Shown one piece after another: positions 41,201 to 53,369 of a stretch of DNA of 64,000 nucleotides (positions within the stretch are counted from its first letter, which is position 1; every line of letters begins with the position of its first letter). The position numbers and the translations under genes were made by a program. The DNA comes from Macrotrachela quadricornifera (lineage: Eukaryota > Rotifera > Eurotatoria > Philodinida > Philodinidae), in assembly GCA_022393335.1 (NCBI GenBank), contig JAJEKB010020286.1, positions 1 to 64,000 of the forward strand, given 5' to 3'. The notes beneath the pieces are model-generated. The model saw nothing but the letters and a program-made list of their open reading frames with translations, was not told the DNA's origin and made no database searches.

Positions 41201-42596
41201 AAAAAAAGAGTCAGATATAAAAATTTAAGTAGATATTAAAATAAAATAAAACTATTTTAAAAACTCGAGTACTAGACTAGAATGAATTAAACAATTTAGT
41301 CTAATACGATTTACAATAATTATCCTGGAAATTCAACAATCTTCGTCGGTAATATATAGTATTTATTATATATTAATACCAAATAATGTAGAACAAATTG
41401 CGGCCTTTTTTTAATTTCTTACTAATACTACAAAGTAGATTATTTTGCGTCCATTTCTATTAAAATATGAGTTTTACAAACAGTAATTACTCTTTTCTTT
41501 TGATATTAAAAGCAATCTGCATTATTGTTCAACGAGAAAACCTGATATTTCTCTGTATTAATTTAAAAAATATTTATAAAACGGAATTCAACGAGATGAG
41601 ATTACAAGATTTGATACTCGAGTTATAAACTGAAGATAAAGATTGTTATTTCACGAATATAAATAGTAGCAGTAGAAGGAAATTCATTGTTCAACTCAAT
41701 TCATATTCAAGATCACTTTACTAGGTTAGAGTAATTATAATGAAATCATGAAGTCTTTTTTAAGTAACAAGACTCCCTAACCTCTAAAACTAACATTATT
41801 AATTTACAAGAACGAGTCAATTATTTATAGGCTTGATCTTGTTCAAAAAATGTTGTTAATGACGTTGTCACCTCTCAAGTAATCCTATTCATAGCAAAAA
41901 CATAATAACAACATGTTGATTGTAATAAGTCTAGGTAGAGTCATATAACATTCTCTCCTGAACTAAATTTATTTTCAAAAGGCAAATATTTTCTCTCTTC
42001 AATGCATTCTTTATTATTTCTGTTCTACATTATCTTGTGGACATTACTGCTAGTATTTAAAAAAAACACTATAATATTTAGAGTAACAAATGCTAAATTC
42101 TATTTTCTTGATGGTTTTATGCTATTTGATTAGATTGACGCACATAGTACTGATATGAAACAATCAACAATACTAATTGTGATAGGATTTTTTTTCTATA
42201 AATAGCAATATATCTTTTTTTCCTAATAGAACGCAAGAACCATATTTAATGCAATTAAAGTATAGGAACAATTAGCTTCTTATTCAATTAATATTATCGA
42301 TGTTCTTAATACTATTCATTTTTATTCATCGAATAAATAAGAAATTATTTTATTTCATAAATGTGATTATCTTCATCATCGATTGAATATGAAAAAAAAA
42401 ATATTCTCTTTAGATGTCACTCAATGTCAATCTTATAAAAATATGTCTTTAATATTCATTAAAGAGGATATAACTTAGTTTATGATTGACAAGGAATGAA
42501 ATATGGTTTTTAATCAAATAAATGAAAAGACAAGAATTTAATCGATGATTAGCTATAATAAAGTCATTAAATATATATATCTATATTTTTTTCCAG
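38239..42596. other. 4.3-kb gene-free region
   Basis: It separates divergently transcribed GPCR and ODF2 genes, so both promoters should lie here. I see AT-rich sequence, a pyrimidine tract at 38408-38472, an (AAAAAG)n run at 39339-39361 and a hairpin-forming segment (separate entry). A splice acceptor (TTTTTTTTCCAG) ends at 42596, so ODF2 probably has an upstream non-coding or short coding exon. No other gene is supported. Confidence 0.55.
39042..39166. repeat. Imperfect hairpin, possible small MITE
   Basis: ATGCGTAAAAAAC at about 39043 is the complement of GTTTTTTACGCAT at about 39154. Inner segments pair partly (ACAAATGAAAAAGTAAT against ATTCTTTTCATTATAT). Total about 125 bp, and no target duplication was identified. 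Confidence 0.5.
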
Positions 42597-45500
42597 ATGC
42601 AATCCATTACTCCTGTAAATGTTCATGTTGAAAATGACTGGCATAAACAATCAAATAATAAGAAAAATGGTAAAATATCAAATCGTGGAAGTCGACAAGC
42701 AACTCGAATGCGTACATATATTACAAATAAAAATAAAACAAAGAAAACAAAAACTTCATTATCATCATCATCTAATATTCCTAAACAAATTGTTATACCT
42801 AAATTAGTTTTACCAGTTCGTTCTCGAAGTTCATCACCAAATCGAGGACCATGGTAAAAAAAAAAGAACAAGAATTGATTAAATTATTCTAATTATATTC
42901 TATTATATTAAATTAAGGGTTCCACCTCCAGGTCGATCAACTAAAGGACAAAAAATTTCTTGGCAGGTTTATGATTAAATTTGTTTTATTTTTTTTTTTC
43001 TAAATACTTTTTATTAACATAGAGTCCAAAAGCACGTTTAGAAATAAATCCAGTTACAGAAATTTCAATTAATAATGAAGAAAATCTTGATACTGAACGT
43101 GATAAACAAAATATAACAATTAATTCTCAAACAAATACTTTTTCACTAGATGAAAATGATAAATTAATGAAAGATATTCAAAATTATGAAAAACGTATTC
43201 AAGGACTTATTGATGGTATTGGAATGCTTAAAGAACAAGTAATATCATAAACAAAAAAAGAAGAAGAATTTATTTAATAAATTTTTTAAATAGATACATA
43301 ATCCTTCTAATCAAGAAAAAACTGATCAACTTCGGTCAGATATTGATTCATCTTTATTAGAATTAGAAAAATTACAACAAAATTATCCTCAACCTAGAAT
43401 TAATCGAACAACAAAAATTTCTCGTTCAAAATCATTATCACCAATACGTAATAATAATCGTTCATTAAGTGCTGATGAACAACGACAAGGAAGACGAAGT
43501 CCAATACCAAAAGTTTCTTTTCAAGATGACACAATTATTGAAAAGTTGATAAATTCTTTCTTTCTTTCTTTCCTTTTGATTATATTTATCTTTATAGACG
43601 ACGAGCACGTAGTACAACACCAATAAAAGGTCCAATTCATCTTAATCCAGATCGTGAACAATTATTAATATCATTAACAGCATCAGAAGCTGATATTGCA
43701 CATATTGTAAAACGATTATCTTCAGTAAAAGATATTCTAACAAAACTTAAACTAGTATGTATGAATATATATCAATCAAATTATTTGTTTTTTTTTATTC
43801 TGTTCTATAGAATTTATAACTCATGCTTTCTTTATTTTCATATGAACAATAAATAAACCTTTTGTTCATTTTAATTGTCAGATAATTGTTTATTCTAATT
43901 CAATAGCAATTATAAGTAAAGAAGAAACCTTTAAGTTTAACATACATATTATCAAAATAAGAGAAATATATTCTTCTGAACAATGATAATCAAATTTTAA
44001 TATACGATTTGATAAAATAATCTAGAGAATCTACTATTAAATTTATCAAGTTCTTATATTGATCATAAATATTCTCTACAAAATTCATATTTATGAATTT
44101 ATATTTACCTTTTCAATTCTAAAAAGCAAAATATTTTATCAATCTTTTCCAATTTATTTGAATACCTTCTACAATAAATTTTGTTTAGTAATACAATAAA
44201 CGAATTGAAGTGTATAAGAAAAGGACAATTTCTTTTTCTCTTTTTTTTTTCACTTTTTAAATTGTTGATTTGTATATATATATATAAGGCTTCTGTTTTA
44301 GAATTATTTTTCAAGAAAGTGAAAGTTTCTTTTGTACATATAATATAAGTATGTACATGCCTTTAGGATGATCAACCAGTATCGTTTGAAATTGAACAAT
44401 TATATCAACATCGAAATGAACTATTGCATTTGATTGAACAATTTGAACATTCAAATAGTGACCTTAAAGAATTTCTTCGTCATCAATATCATTTAGAAGC
44501 TGAACATGGAATTATTTATGATAAATATGATACATTAAAAACACGTATACATGAACTTGAATATGAAAATGAACAAATAAGACGTTTATTACTTAATCGA
44601 GAAAATGATAATGTTACTTTACAAACAGAACTTGAACGCATAAAAACACAAACAATTGGTTTTGATACAATGAAAACATCATTAGAACATAATCGTGCTC
44701 ATCTTCAACGTGAATTATATGCAAAAGAAGGAGAAATTAATCGACTTCAATGTGCCTTACGAGTAAGAATAATTTTTACAAGGTTTTTTTTATATCATGA
44801 AATACTGTGATAGATGTCATTTTTAATAATATTGTTACCGTTCAGTATAATGAGAGTTAAGTTTTTCTAGTTAAAATCGAATATGGAATAATATATTATC
44901 CAGATAAAAATATCAGCTATCAAGTTTAATATTAGTTCAATCTCTTTCAATAGTGTATGTACCTATAGTAATCAAGAAAATACTATGCTAAAATTATGTG
45001 GGTAATAAGTAATATTGTACTCGCAAATTCTAATGACGATATATATTTATGATATATTTCAAAATATTCTCTTTTTTTTGTAAATTTATCGTATTATTTA
45101 TTCATAGTCATTAGAACGTGATCTTCGACGAGGTCGTTCTCAGTTTAATAATATACATCGATCTAATAAATCTAAACCAGCATTTTCTACTTCATCTCAT
45201 TCTTCGCCATTAAATACTATTACGAAAACAAAAGCAATAACAATTGAAAAATTACAAGCTGAATTAAATGATCGTGATTATCAGATAAATGAATTAAAAA
45301 AAAAATTATATGATAATAAAAATTATCAAATAGATGATCCCAATTCTGAAATTTTACGTTTACGTACAAAACTTGAACAAGCTGAACATTTAGCAAATGA
45401 ATATAAAGGACAATTACATACTCAAACACTTAAAACATCAGCTAATAATAGTAGAAGTCATTTATCTGAAATTGAATTAGAAAGAATACGTGCTCGATTA

Positions 45501-47128
45501 CAAAAACGTATTGAAGAACTTGAACCATTACCTGAATTATTGAAAGATGCAGAAACAAAAAATGAAAAACTTCATAAACGCATTACTGAACTTCAAAAAC
45601 GTTCGTCAGGTGATCGATCAAAATTTTCAAATGAAATATCTTTAATTGATCAAAATAAAGATAATCATTTTTCACCAAATGATGATTATCGAACTCTTCA
45701 AAGGTAAATAAAATTAAAGAAAATTTATTTTTTATTTTTTCTTATTTCTATTTTTCAGAAAAGTAATTTCTTTAGAAGAACAAAATGAAAAATTATTAAA
45801 AGCCCTCCATGCAAAAGAAGATGACTTACGAATTGCACAAGTAAATTATTTATAAATATACATTAGGTCTTAAATAAAACATATAGAACTAACTAACAAT
45901 TTCTGTAAATGTATAGAAAAAGAATTACTCTTTAATCATTCTTTACCCGGCTCATTTAGCTCAAAAAATCAGTTTTCTGAGTTTATTTCTTTTTCTTATT
46001 TACGTAGATTTACTACTCAGATATTCTGAATTCATCTTTCAAGTTAATTTGGGTCGTTTTCGATTCATTAGGGTTGAGGAACATAAAATTTTTATTTTTC
46101 TGACATGATTCCCTCTCATTAATATGATTGCATAATTAATATGAGAGTAATTAAAATAATGTTTTCAATAAAATAAAGACAAAAAAGTGAATCGAAATCG
46201 GGCATTTTAATAGCTGTACGTTTTGATGGTATAGAAAATTGGCCAATTATCGAAACAAGTACACATATTTGATGTAAATATGAGGTTATTCAAATAAAAC
46301 AGTAATTAGTTGTTTCAAATGTCATATACATTTATGTTTTAGAGTGTCCATCGTAAGATTTCATTTAAAAATAATTAAATATATCTGATATCATTTTTTA
46401 AAAATCCGATTTTGCAGAAAAAATTGTTTTTACAAAAATGAACATGTCAGTTCATAGGAATTTAACATAAATAATCCAGGAAAACCGTAAAATATCATGT
46501 TGAAAAAATCAAATTTTCATGCCATTCAACCCGAATGAGCCATTTTTGACTCATTTTTAAGTGCCGCAGGAAAAGAGTTTCATTGAAATTTGGCTACATT
46601 CTTGCCATATTGGATTCGTGTTTAGATTATTCCTTTACTTAAATCAGCACTGATTTTGCCGAATAACTCTCATTAATACTAGTTTATTATTTAGTCTCGT
46701 CTAAATGCTAGAACATATGAATTACCATCAATAAATCAACAAAATGATTTGAAAACAACAGATTTTACAATAAGAAAAGATATATTTGATTCTAATGTAA
46801 GTATTAAATTTTTTTCATAATAATTTAATATATTTTATTTTTCAAATAGGAACGTTTTATTTCAAAAAATCCAAATGATTTTGAACAACATCTATTAAGA
46901 TGTCGTCTTGAATGTTCACAATTAAAACGAGAAAAAGATGAACTTGAACGTCAATTTACATCACAATTAAATGAATTACGTAATAAATTAGAACATTCAT
47001 ATAATACAAATCGAACAATGCAAAACTATATTAATTCACTTAAAACAACATATGCAAGTCTTTTTAATGATACACTTCCGGCATCTTTAACACGGTATAC
47101 AACAACATCAGAAATTAAATTTATTTAA
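42597..47128 (+). CDS. ODF2: ODF2/cenexin-like coiled-coil protein of centriole appendages and cilia
   Basis: Exons: 42597-42853, 42918-42966, 43023-43238, 43294-43544, 43598-43754, 44367-44762, 45108-45703, 45759-45840, 46695-46796, 46850-47128. They total 2385 nt, or 794 aa (human about 800). In vertebrates ODF2 builds distal/subdistal appendages of the mother centriole and sperm outer dense fibres. The N terminus is basic and Ser-rich, followed by the VPPPGRSTKGQK segment that corresponds to the MPPGKSS region of ODF2. From about residue 250 it is continuous coiled coil (NELLHLIEQFEHSNSDLKEF, then KEGEINRLQCALRSLERDLR). The last exon has the diagnostic NTNRTMQNYINSLKTTYASL. The first listed codon follows directly on a splice acceptor, so a 5' exon exists and the true start might lie there. 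Two introns exceed 600 bp. Confidence 0.87.
45841..46694. repeat. Intron of ODF2 with inverted-repeat structure
   Basis: Within this 854-bp intron, CCCGGCTCATTTAGCTC at about 45947 faces a complementary AATGAGCCATTTTTGACTC-type segment at about 46533. A further inner pair (TTTTCGATTCATT near 46057 and GAATCGAAATC near 46191) is also inverted. This suggests a decayed foldback element of roughly 0.6 kb. Arms are interrupted and the limits are approximate. Confidence 0.45.
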
Positions 47129-48377
47129 TTTATCAGGGAATTTTCTGTTGTGTACAAAATGATAAATTGTGCATTTGTGTTTCTTAATCGAGTTAATATT
47201 ATTATTATTGTTTGTATTTGAATATTAGAATAGGGAATTTTTTTTGTGTTTATTATTGTCATAGAGTAGGAAATTTAATTAATTATGTGAAATTTATGAC
47301 AGTGCTCTACTAAAAATCTATAATCATTCTCTTGTTAACGTGTTCGCAGAACACGTGCACTAATAAATACATAATATTATGAAAAAATATCAAAGAAGAT
47401 TACGTTTAATTCAATTATATACGTGCAATATCTTTGTTTACTTTTATTGTATCTATGACTAATTAAATTAATTTAAATGAGCATATTTTATTAGGAAAGA
47501 TTAGAAAATTGACTATTTCAGTATTTAATATATCAATAGAGAAAATTTTATAGTATAATATAACTAAACTTTACAATGAAATTTCAATAAAATGATGATA
47601 TGTTTTAAAACAAGAGTGATGAGCACTAATTCGTTTTGACAATTATTAGACTTATCGAAATACATATATTTTCAAAATACAATGACGAAAATAATCAACG
47701 AATAAAAATTGTGATTTAGCTTACTAAAAATCTTTAATAAATGACATGTATTTGAAGGATGAAATTGATTCGATATGATATCCATCTAGAGCAATGATGA
47801 GACAACTATCTTTGTGAATAAAATAGACAAGTATGTGTATTAGTATGCATTTGTTCCTCTTTTTGCAACTACCGCTAAGCACTAGTAATCTTCAAAATCC
47901 TAATGAACCGTCTCTTCATCATCCAATGACCAATCTGCATAATGGATAATAATTTAAGCATGTTATTGATCAACATGGAACTTGATTTACATGATTTTTC
48001 TCCCGTTGTTATTATTTTTTTAGAAAAGAAATATATTTTAGTTATTCGTTGATATTCAAGTGTCCACCATTTCATGTACAATTTTAGTGCAACACTTCTA
48101 CTAAATACTTGTGAACGTTTTAGACTTACAGTAATATGAGTTTAATCTTGAAAATATACGAAGATATAAAGCAAGAAATTCTTATTATACATAATGAGTT
48201 TTATTAAGATTATTAGAAGAGATTTTTTTTTAACTATCAGCTATATATATATATTAGCTGTTCAAAGTAAAGAATAAATATGAAAACTATTTACAAACAA
48301 TTGCGAAAGTTTTTTTCTTAAAAAACAAAAAGAAAAAGAGAATGTTAACTTCTATGTATAATTATTTTAATTAGCAT
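47129..48377. other. Intergenic space between converging genes
   Basis: 3' flanks of ODF2 and the calcium-loop protein gene. AT-rich, and nothing else was recognised. A 68-codon frame near 47875-48081 has no domain resemblance. Confidence 0.55.
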
Positions 48378-48776
48378 TTAATGTTTCTTATGATGTTGCA
48401 CTGGAGCATAATAACCAGGTCGACCACCAATATATCCATCTCTGTTTATATCAATATGTGTTGCTCGTTCGATTTTACCAACAAGACCTAATAGAAAAAT
48501 AAACAGAAGGTAATATGATAGTATCAATATAAATATTGTAATCTTACCTCCACCTGGTGATGGTCTATATCCTCCAATAATTCCATCACGATTAAAATCA
48601 ACATGAGTAGCTTGTTCAAGTTTAGCAGTTATTCCAGGTCCTCCTATTCGACCATCACCATTTAAATCTAAACCAATTTTTTCTTCTAATTTTCTTGTTA
48701 TATAGTCTATACAACAAATTGAAATCGATAATTAAAAAAAACCTATATTCTGCTTTGAGTTTCAAAACTTACTCAT
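48378..48776 (-). CDS. Small secreted-size protein with three EF-hand/dockerin-like calcium loops
   Basis: Exons in transcript order: 48776-48773, 48706-48548, 48487-48378. They total 273 nt, or 90 aa, too short and split to appear as one open frame. The first exon holds only ATG plus one base, followed by GTAAGT. The protein is built of three repeats ending in calcium-loop-like motifs: LDLNGDGRIGGP, VDFNRDGIIGGY and IDINRDGYIGGR. Each has D-x-N-x-D-G-x-I-G-G and is preceded by a basic-acidic helix (ITRKLEEKIG, TAKLEQATH, VGKIERATH). The loop fits the first half of an EF-hand or dockerin loop, so calcium binding is inferred. The tail is His- and Lys-rich. No signal peptide is present. I do not recognise a named family. 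Confidence 0.7.
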
Positions 48777-50384
48777 TATTATTATTTGTTATAAGTAATA
48801 AATTTGCTGCTATATACTGAATAAATTTGTGTTATAAGAATATTTTATGACAACTACTATTCCTTTTATATGCATACAATAGTACGAAGAAAAAGAAAAT
48901 GAGTCAGCCTGTTCTTTCGCGAATAAATATCTGCGTCATCGTATGCGGAGGTTGCTGATGAGTCATATATAAAGAATCATCAATTGAATAATTTTTCTCC
49001 TCGATACTTCTAGATGAGATAAATTGCGTTCTTTCATGATGTTTAAATTTAACGAACGAGTGAAATGTACAAAGGATTAATTTTGATATTTATTCAACAT
49101 CAACAGCAAACTTACCTTTTTGTATACGACATCGTTTAAAGTCTATTTTGCGTATTTTTTCAAGGAACGTTGTGTATATTATTTGGTTATTTAGAAAATA
49201 TGTTAACTTTATTGGAGAATAAAACAAAAATGTATATAGGAACACATAATATTCTTTAGAATTGAGTGCTGCTTTATCTGTAAGACTAATAAATATATTA
49301 TTGAATTACGTTATGAAAGAAAGAATTCATATCTGTAGATATCTTTTCGATATATTGAAATCATTTCAAAAACATTTCAAAACAATATATATGCAAAAAA
49401 TTCACCTCAAATATATTGCATTATACAAAAATGTTTGCATCACCAATGCAATCTACTGTATCTTGTAGAGAATTTTATTCGGGTAATAACTTATTCTGAT
49501 CGACTGATAGGTGCAATGACTGTGCTTATCTTTTCGTAATTATTCCTAACCACATAGTATGACATTTTTTTTAATGATTAGATCATGGATTAGGATATAT
49601 GTATATATATTCAGAAACAGTATAATATGAACAGGAATAATTTCTGTTAAACATTTTACCAGCCATTTTTATGCTAGATGATATTTTTACCTAACATCAG
49701 CAAAACCAAAGGAACATAACGACACTCATGATGCCATTAGTAAACAATATAAAAAAGATTAAAAAAAAGGAAACATGCGTGCAACAAAAATATCCTATAA
49801 TAATATTTTCAGACATGTCTAGTATTTCTGTACAATTTTCTTTGTAATTTATTAAATCAATACCAATGGCTTTCTTCGAAGATCGATCGTAAAGTTTTGT
49901 GAAATACTTTGTCAAGAAAGCAAACTCTAATAGACAATTTGGGGAAATTGCACAAAATATCTAGAAGCAAATTTTTTTAAAAAGTACGTATGCCATAATA
50001 CTAATTATATCTATTCGCATAATTTCACGGATATTTATCATTCCTGTTTGCAAAAAATCAACGATACAACATAAAAACGAGTCCTATTTTGCAGTATGAT
50101 TTTCTTGGTCTGAGTGCGATAATAAAGACGATCTTATCAGCAATGAAGCATTCATTTTTAAACTTCAGATTGATAATAATATATCGGATCTTCTATAAAA
50201 ACTTATCCTCTTTGTATTTTTGAAATTTCTTCTCTATTATCTATGTAATTAAAACATTATCTTTTTTATCAAAAGATAGCACTTGGAAATATCCTACAAA
50301 ACTATATATGACTAGTCTCTAAAATCTGTTTAGATATATTTGTAAAAGATGAAAAATAAAGACATACAAGATGGTGTAAAATGT
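48777..50384. other. Intergenic space upstream of the calcium-loop gene
   Basis: Apart from the bZIP-like cluster I see no feature. Short open frames at 49262-49468 and 49697-49915 have no recognisable content. Confidence 0.5.
48895..48975 (-). promoter_or_regulatory. Cluster of bZIP-like sites upstream of the calcium-loop gene
   Basis: Two copies of TGAGTCA (AP-1 consensus, 48900-48906 and 48959-48965) and one TGCGTCA (48931-48937) lie 120-190 bp upstream of the start codon. ATATATAAAG follows the second copy on the plus strand. The spacing suits a promoter. The assignment rests on motif match only. Confidence 0.35.
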
Positions 50385-50710
50385 AACAGATTGGACATAA
50401 CGAATAGTCACGTATTGAATCCAACTTTTTCATCATTTATTTTGCTCTATTGAAAAAACAAAATATCTAAAAAGATGCAGCATGAAAAGACTAAAATTAT
50501 ATAAAAACCGTTGTTTTATAGTTACCCTTTTTATTTTCAAAAATAAACAAAATTTTACGGGATCAAATTTCGACTACGCAAAAATGGCATATTCTTTGTA
50601 AATTGTAAAGCTTTTCACGCTGCACCTTTTGGTGCATTATGTTTTTTGATAGGACGACATGATTAAAGTCTTAGATGCAAAGCACGGCCATTCGTTATGT
50701 CCAATCTGTT
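50385..50710. mobile_element. 326-bp foldback MITE
   Basis: Perfect 21-bp inverted ends: AACAGATTGGACATAACGAAT at 50385-50405 and its complement at 50690-50710. Inner pairing continues, for example AGATGCAGCATGAAAAGAC near 50473 against the complement near 50600-50620. No coding capacity. It ends one base before the next element. Confidence 0.82.
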
Positions 50711-50711
50711 C

Positions 50712-50931
50712 AGTAGTGTCACATATCCAGGATTTTGGAGATACCACCGCGTCTCCTGAGAGAGATGCCGTATCTCTCGCGGGAGATGCGGGTGAGGATG
50801 TGAGGGATGTGCATCTCTAGCGAAAAGCTTACATCTCCGATGACAAACGATCACATCTCCCGAATATGGGTGTGGTGTCTCCCGAAGGAGATGCGATGGC
50901 ATCTCCAAAATCCTGGATATGTGACACTACT
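50712..50931. mobile_element. 220-bp MITE with perfect 31-bp inverted ends
   Basis: Bases 50712-50742 and 50901-50931 are exact reverse complements, beginning AGTAGTGTCACATATCCAGG. Similarity continues a little inward. The interior is much richer in GC than the surroundings and is made of degenerate GGAGATGCG-like units (at least six GAGATG/CATCTC copies in both orientations). The 81-codon minus-strand frame over it is a by-product of that repeat. Confidence 0.88.
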
Positions 50932-53369
50932 CAACATATTCATGTTAAATTTAGATCTCGAAAAGAAATTTTGGTCATAATAAGCAATAGTTTCTGGGAA
51001 ATATTCGCTGCTCAGCGATATATTATATCAACGACCGATCGACGATTTTCTCGAGAGGGTGGTAATCATGATCAAAAGCAGCTTCCAAAGGCTATATGAG
51101 ATAGTAAAACTCGTTTTTGTCTTCATTTTTTCTGAGTAAAATTGAGAAATAAAAATTTACGAGGAGATAGCAGTTGCTGATTGTCGAACAGGCTGGATAG
51201 CCAGCGCATTATATATGAAATTAGAAGTTTGTTTGAAGTAAATAAATACAATAAGTTTATAGGAATTTTTTTCAATCTATCTTATAAATTCCAGTTTTCT
51301 CATAATATTTCAAATTAAAACCCATCCCAAAAACAAAACTATGTCAAAACCAACAGCTCGATTCCAAGCGTTTTGGCTTTGGTGTATGCCTAGTTATTAC
51401 AAAACTGTTTCATTTTTTTCTCATTTATCATTTTTGTACTTTTAATTATAATGAACAGTCTTAAGAGATGTTTTCAATCAAAATAAATAGCACAAAATGG
51501 GTCAGGAGAAATAAAATTCTTCACTCTGTAATCGTATGTCAAATACAACTCTCAGGTTTTTTTAACTGATTCATATTCGAGAAATATCGGTCACTCGGTT
51601 TCTCGGTGGATTTATTCTGTGTTTTTTCAGTTCATAATCGTCTACATGCTCTTTTGTATTTCATCTTTCTTTCATTATATGTAGCCTATCAGTTAGTGTT
51701 TTTACTCGTTTAACTTTGTTCTTCATCGTTCTCTTGTTTTTTGTCGTCCCCCTTGTCTTAACGTATTTCAATTTTTTTCTTCGTATCTTGCTTATATCTT
51801 TGAATATATAGGCGTACATCTTCACTAAGTGGACGACATTTTACAAATGTGCTAATCATATGCTTCTGTAGTGTGATAGCTACTCATATTTGGTTTCTCT
51901 CATCGTATTTTACTTGCTCTTTCCTATCTTTTCTCTCCTTTTTCTTTTTTTCTTTTTTTCTTTTTTGTCGCTTTCTCCTATGTATGTCCAGGGCTATTCA
52001 TAATCATGAGAGCACAGAGAGAAGCCGACAAAAAATCCTCTATAACAGACATATTTTGTCTGACAAAAACTAAATCGAGCTTTGCAGCGAAATATACAAA
52101 CATTCGTTTTTTTTAATTTAAAGATAAAAAAACCTGTTATTAGTTTATCAAACATTTTCTACTAATGGGTTCCCAGCAGTGATAAATTAGACAATAAAAC
52201 TTAATAAGAAACCAGTCAATTAGCACACCATCTTCCTTCCAATAAGACAAGAAATTAAGTGTAAGAAAGAATATCCTTCATTGAAACCTTTTTTTGTTGT
52301 ATTTTTCCGAAAGTCGACATTTCCTAGTAGATTCATAGAATAATAAAGTAAAAGGAAAAAAATGACATCATATCATCGCATTGAAGAAAGCGAATTCAGG
52401 AGACTAAAGAAAATGATTGCAACTGAAAAGAAAATCAAGTTAGCATTTTCTTTTGAGCACTGTGACACCATTATATGTAGGTGATATTAGCAACGTATAT
52501 GAGTTTTTCACATCCAAATTCATTTTACGGCTTGTGTCGGCTTCATGACTGACTGAGTACAGCGCAAACTTGAATTTTTCATCGAATAATACCATTTTCA
52601 ATTACAGTCGGCGGGTAAAAGGAAAAGAGTGAAAGTCACAGAAGAAAGTCGACATTGAGCAATAGAGTGAGATACAGGTGAACAGAGGACTCCATTTCTT
52701 CACTTTTACTCCTAAAAAATAGGTTCTTCTAGATACATATATTGAGTAGTTTTTCCGTCCTAGGTCCTTGACAGATCCGGTAAGGATTTGTTATTTTTCC
52801 CTGAGAAAACTATCAAAAAATCTAACAATACCTCCGCAGAAACCTGGTAAGATGCTGCAAAAGGTAATTAGAGTTCAGTAAATTAGTGAGCATTGTATTT
52901 TTGGCAGAATCCTAATCTAAAAACATTGAAAAAGTGTTGAAGTTTCTTCTAAGAGCTTTAAATCTGAAAAAGTTTTTGATTTTTCGTAGCTACACGTTTC
53001 TTTTAGAACCTATGGCTTCTGAAATAAATTTCTAGTTTTAAATATAGTGGTGACCGTCAAAGATCCTGATTGATTCTTATTGGAAACCGAGCCGGAATCT
53101 TAAAATTTCGTGAGTACATGCTTTCGTCAGATTTTTATCGTTTTCCTAAAAAGGAAAGTGGATCTTTGAAGGGTCCTTGCCAGATCTCTCACGGATTTAG
53201 GCAGGAAGCATCAAGGATTTTTCGTAGAATAAGGACTTAGTATAGAATCTGGTATCATCAACATCTACGATTACAAGAATATCATAATTCTTCTAAAAGA
53301 TTTTCTTTCTCTTTTATAAACAGTACAAGAATAATTGTCGAAAATACAAGCAAGAATAACAGCTAAAAA
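50932..53369. other. Gene-free region before the HAB-mutase-like gene
   Basis: About 2.4 kb. Contains a long pyrimidine tract at about 51910-51970. Near 52765 and 53176 are two loosely similar stretches (TCCTTGACAGATCCGGTAAG and TCCTTGCCAGATCTCTCACG) that could be direct-repeat remnants. No gene is supported. Confidence 0.5.

Noticed and set aside
50663..51099. Open frames of 81 and 77 codons on opposite strands
   Set aside because: Both are produced by the GC-rich unit array and inverted ends of the 220-bp MITE.
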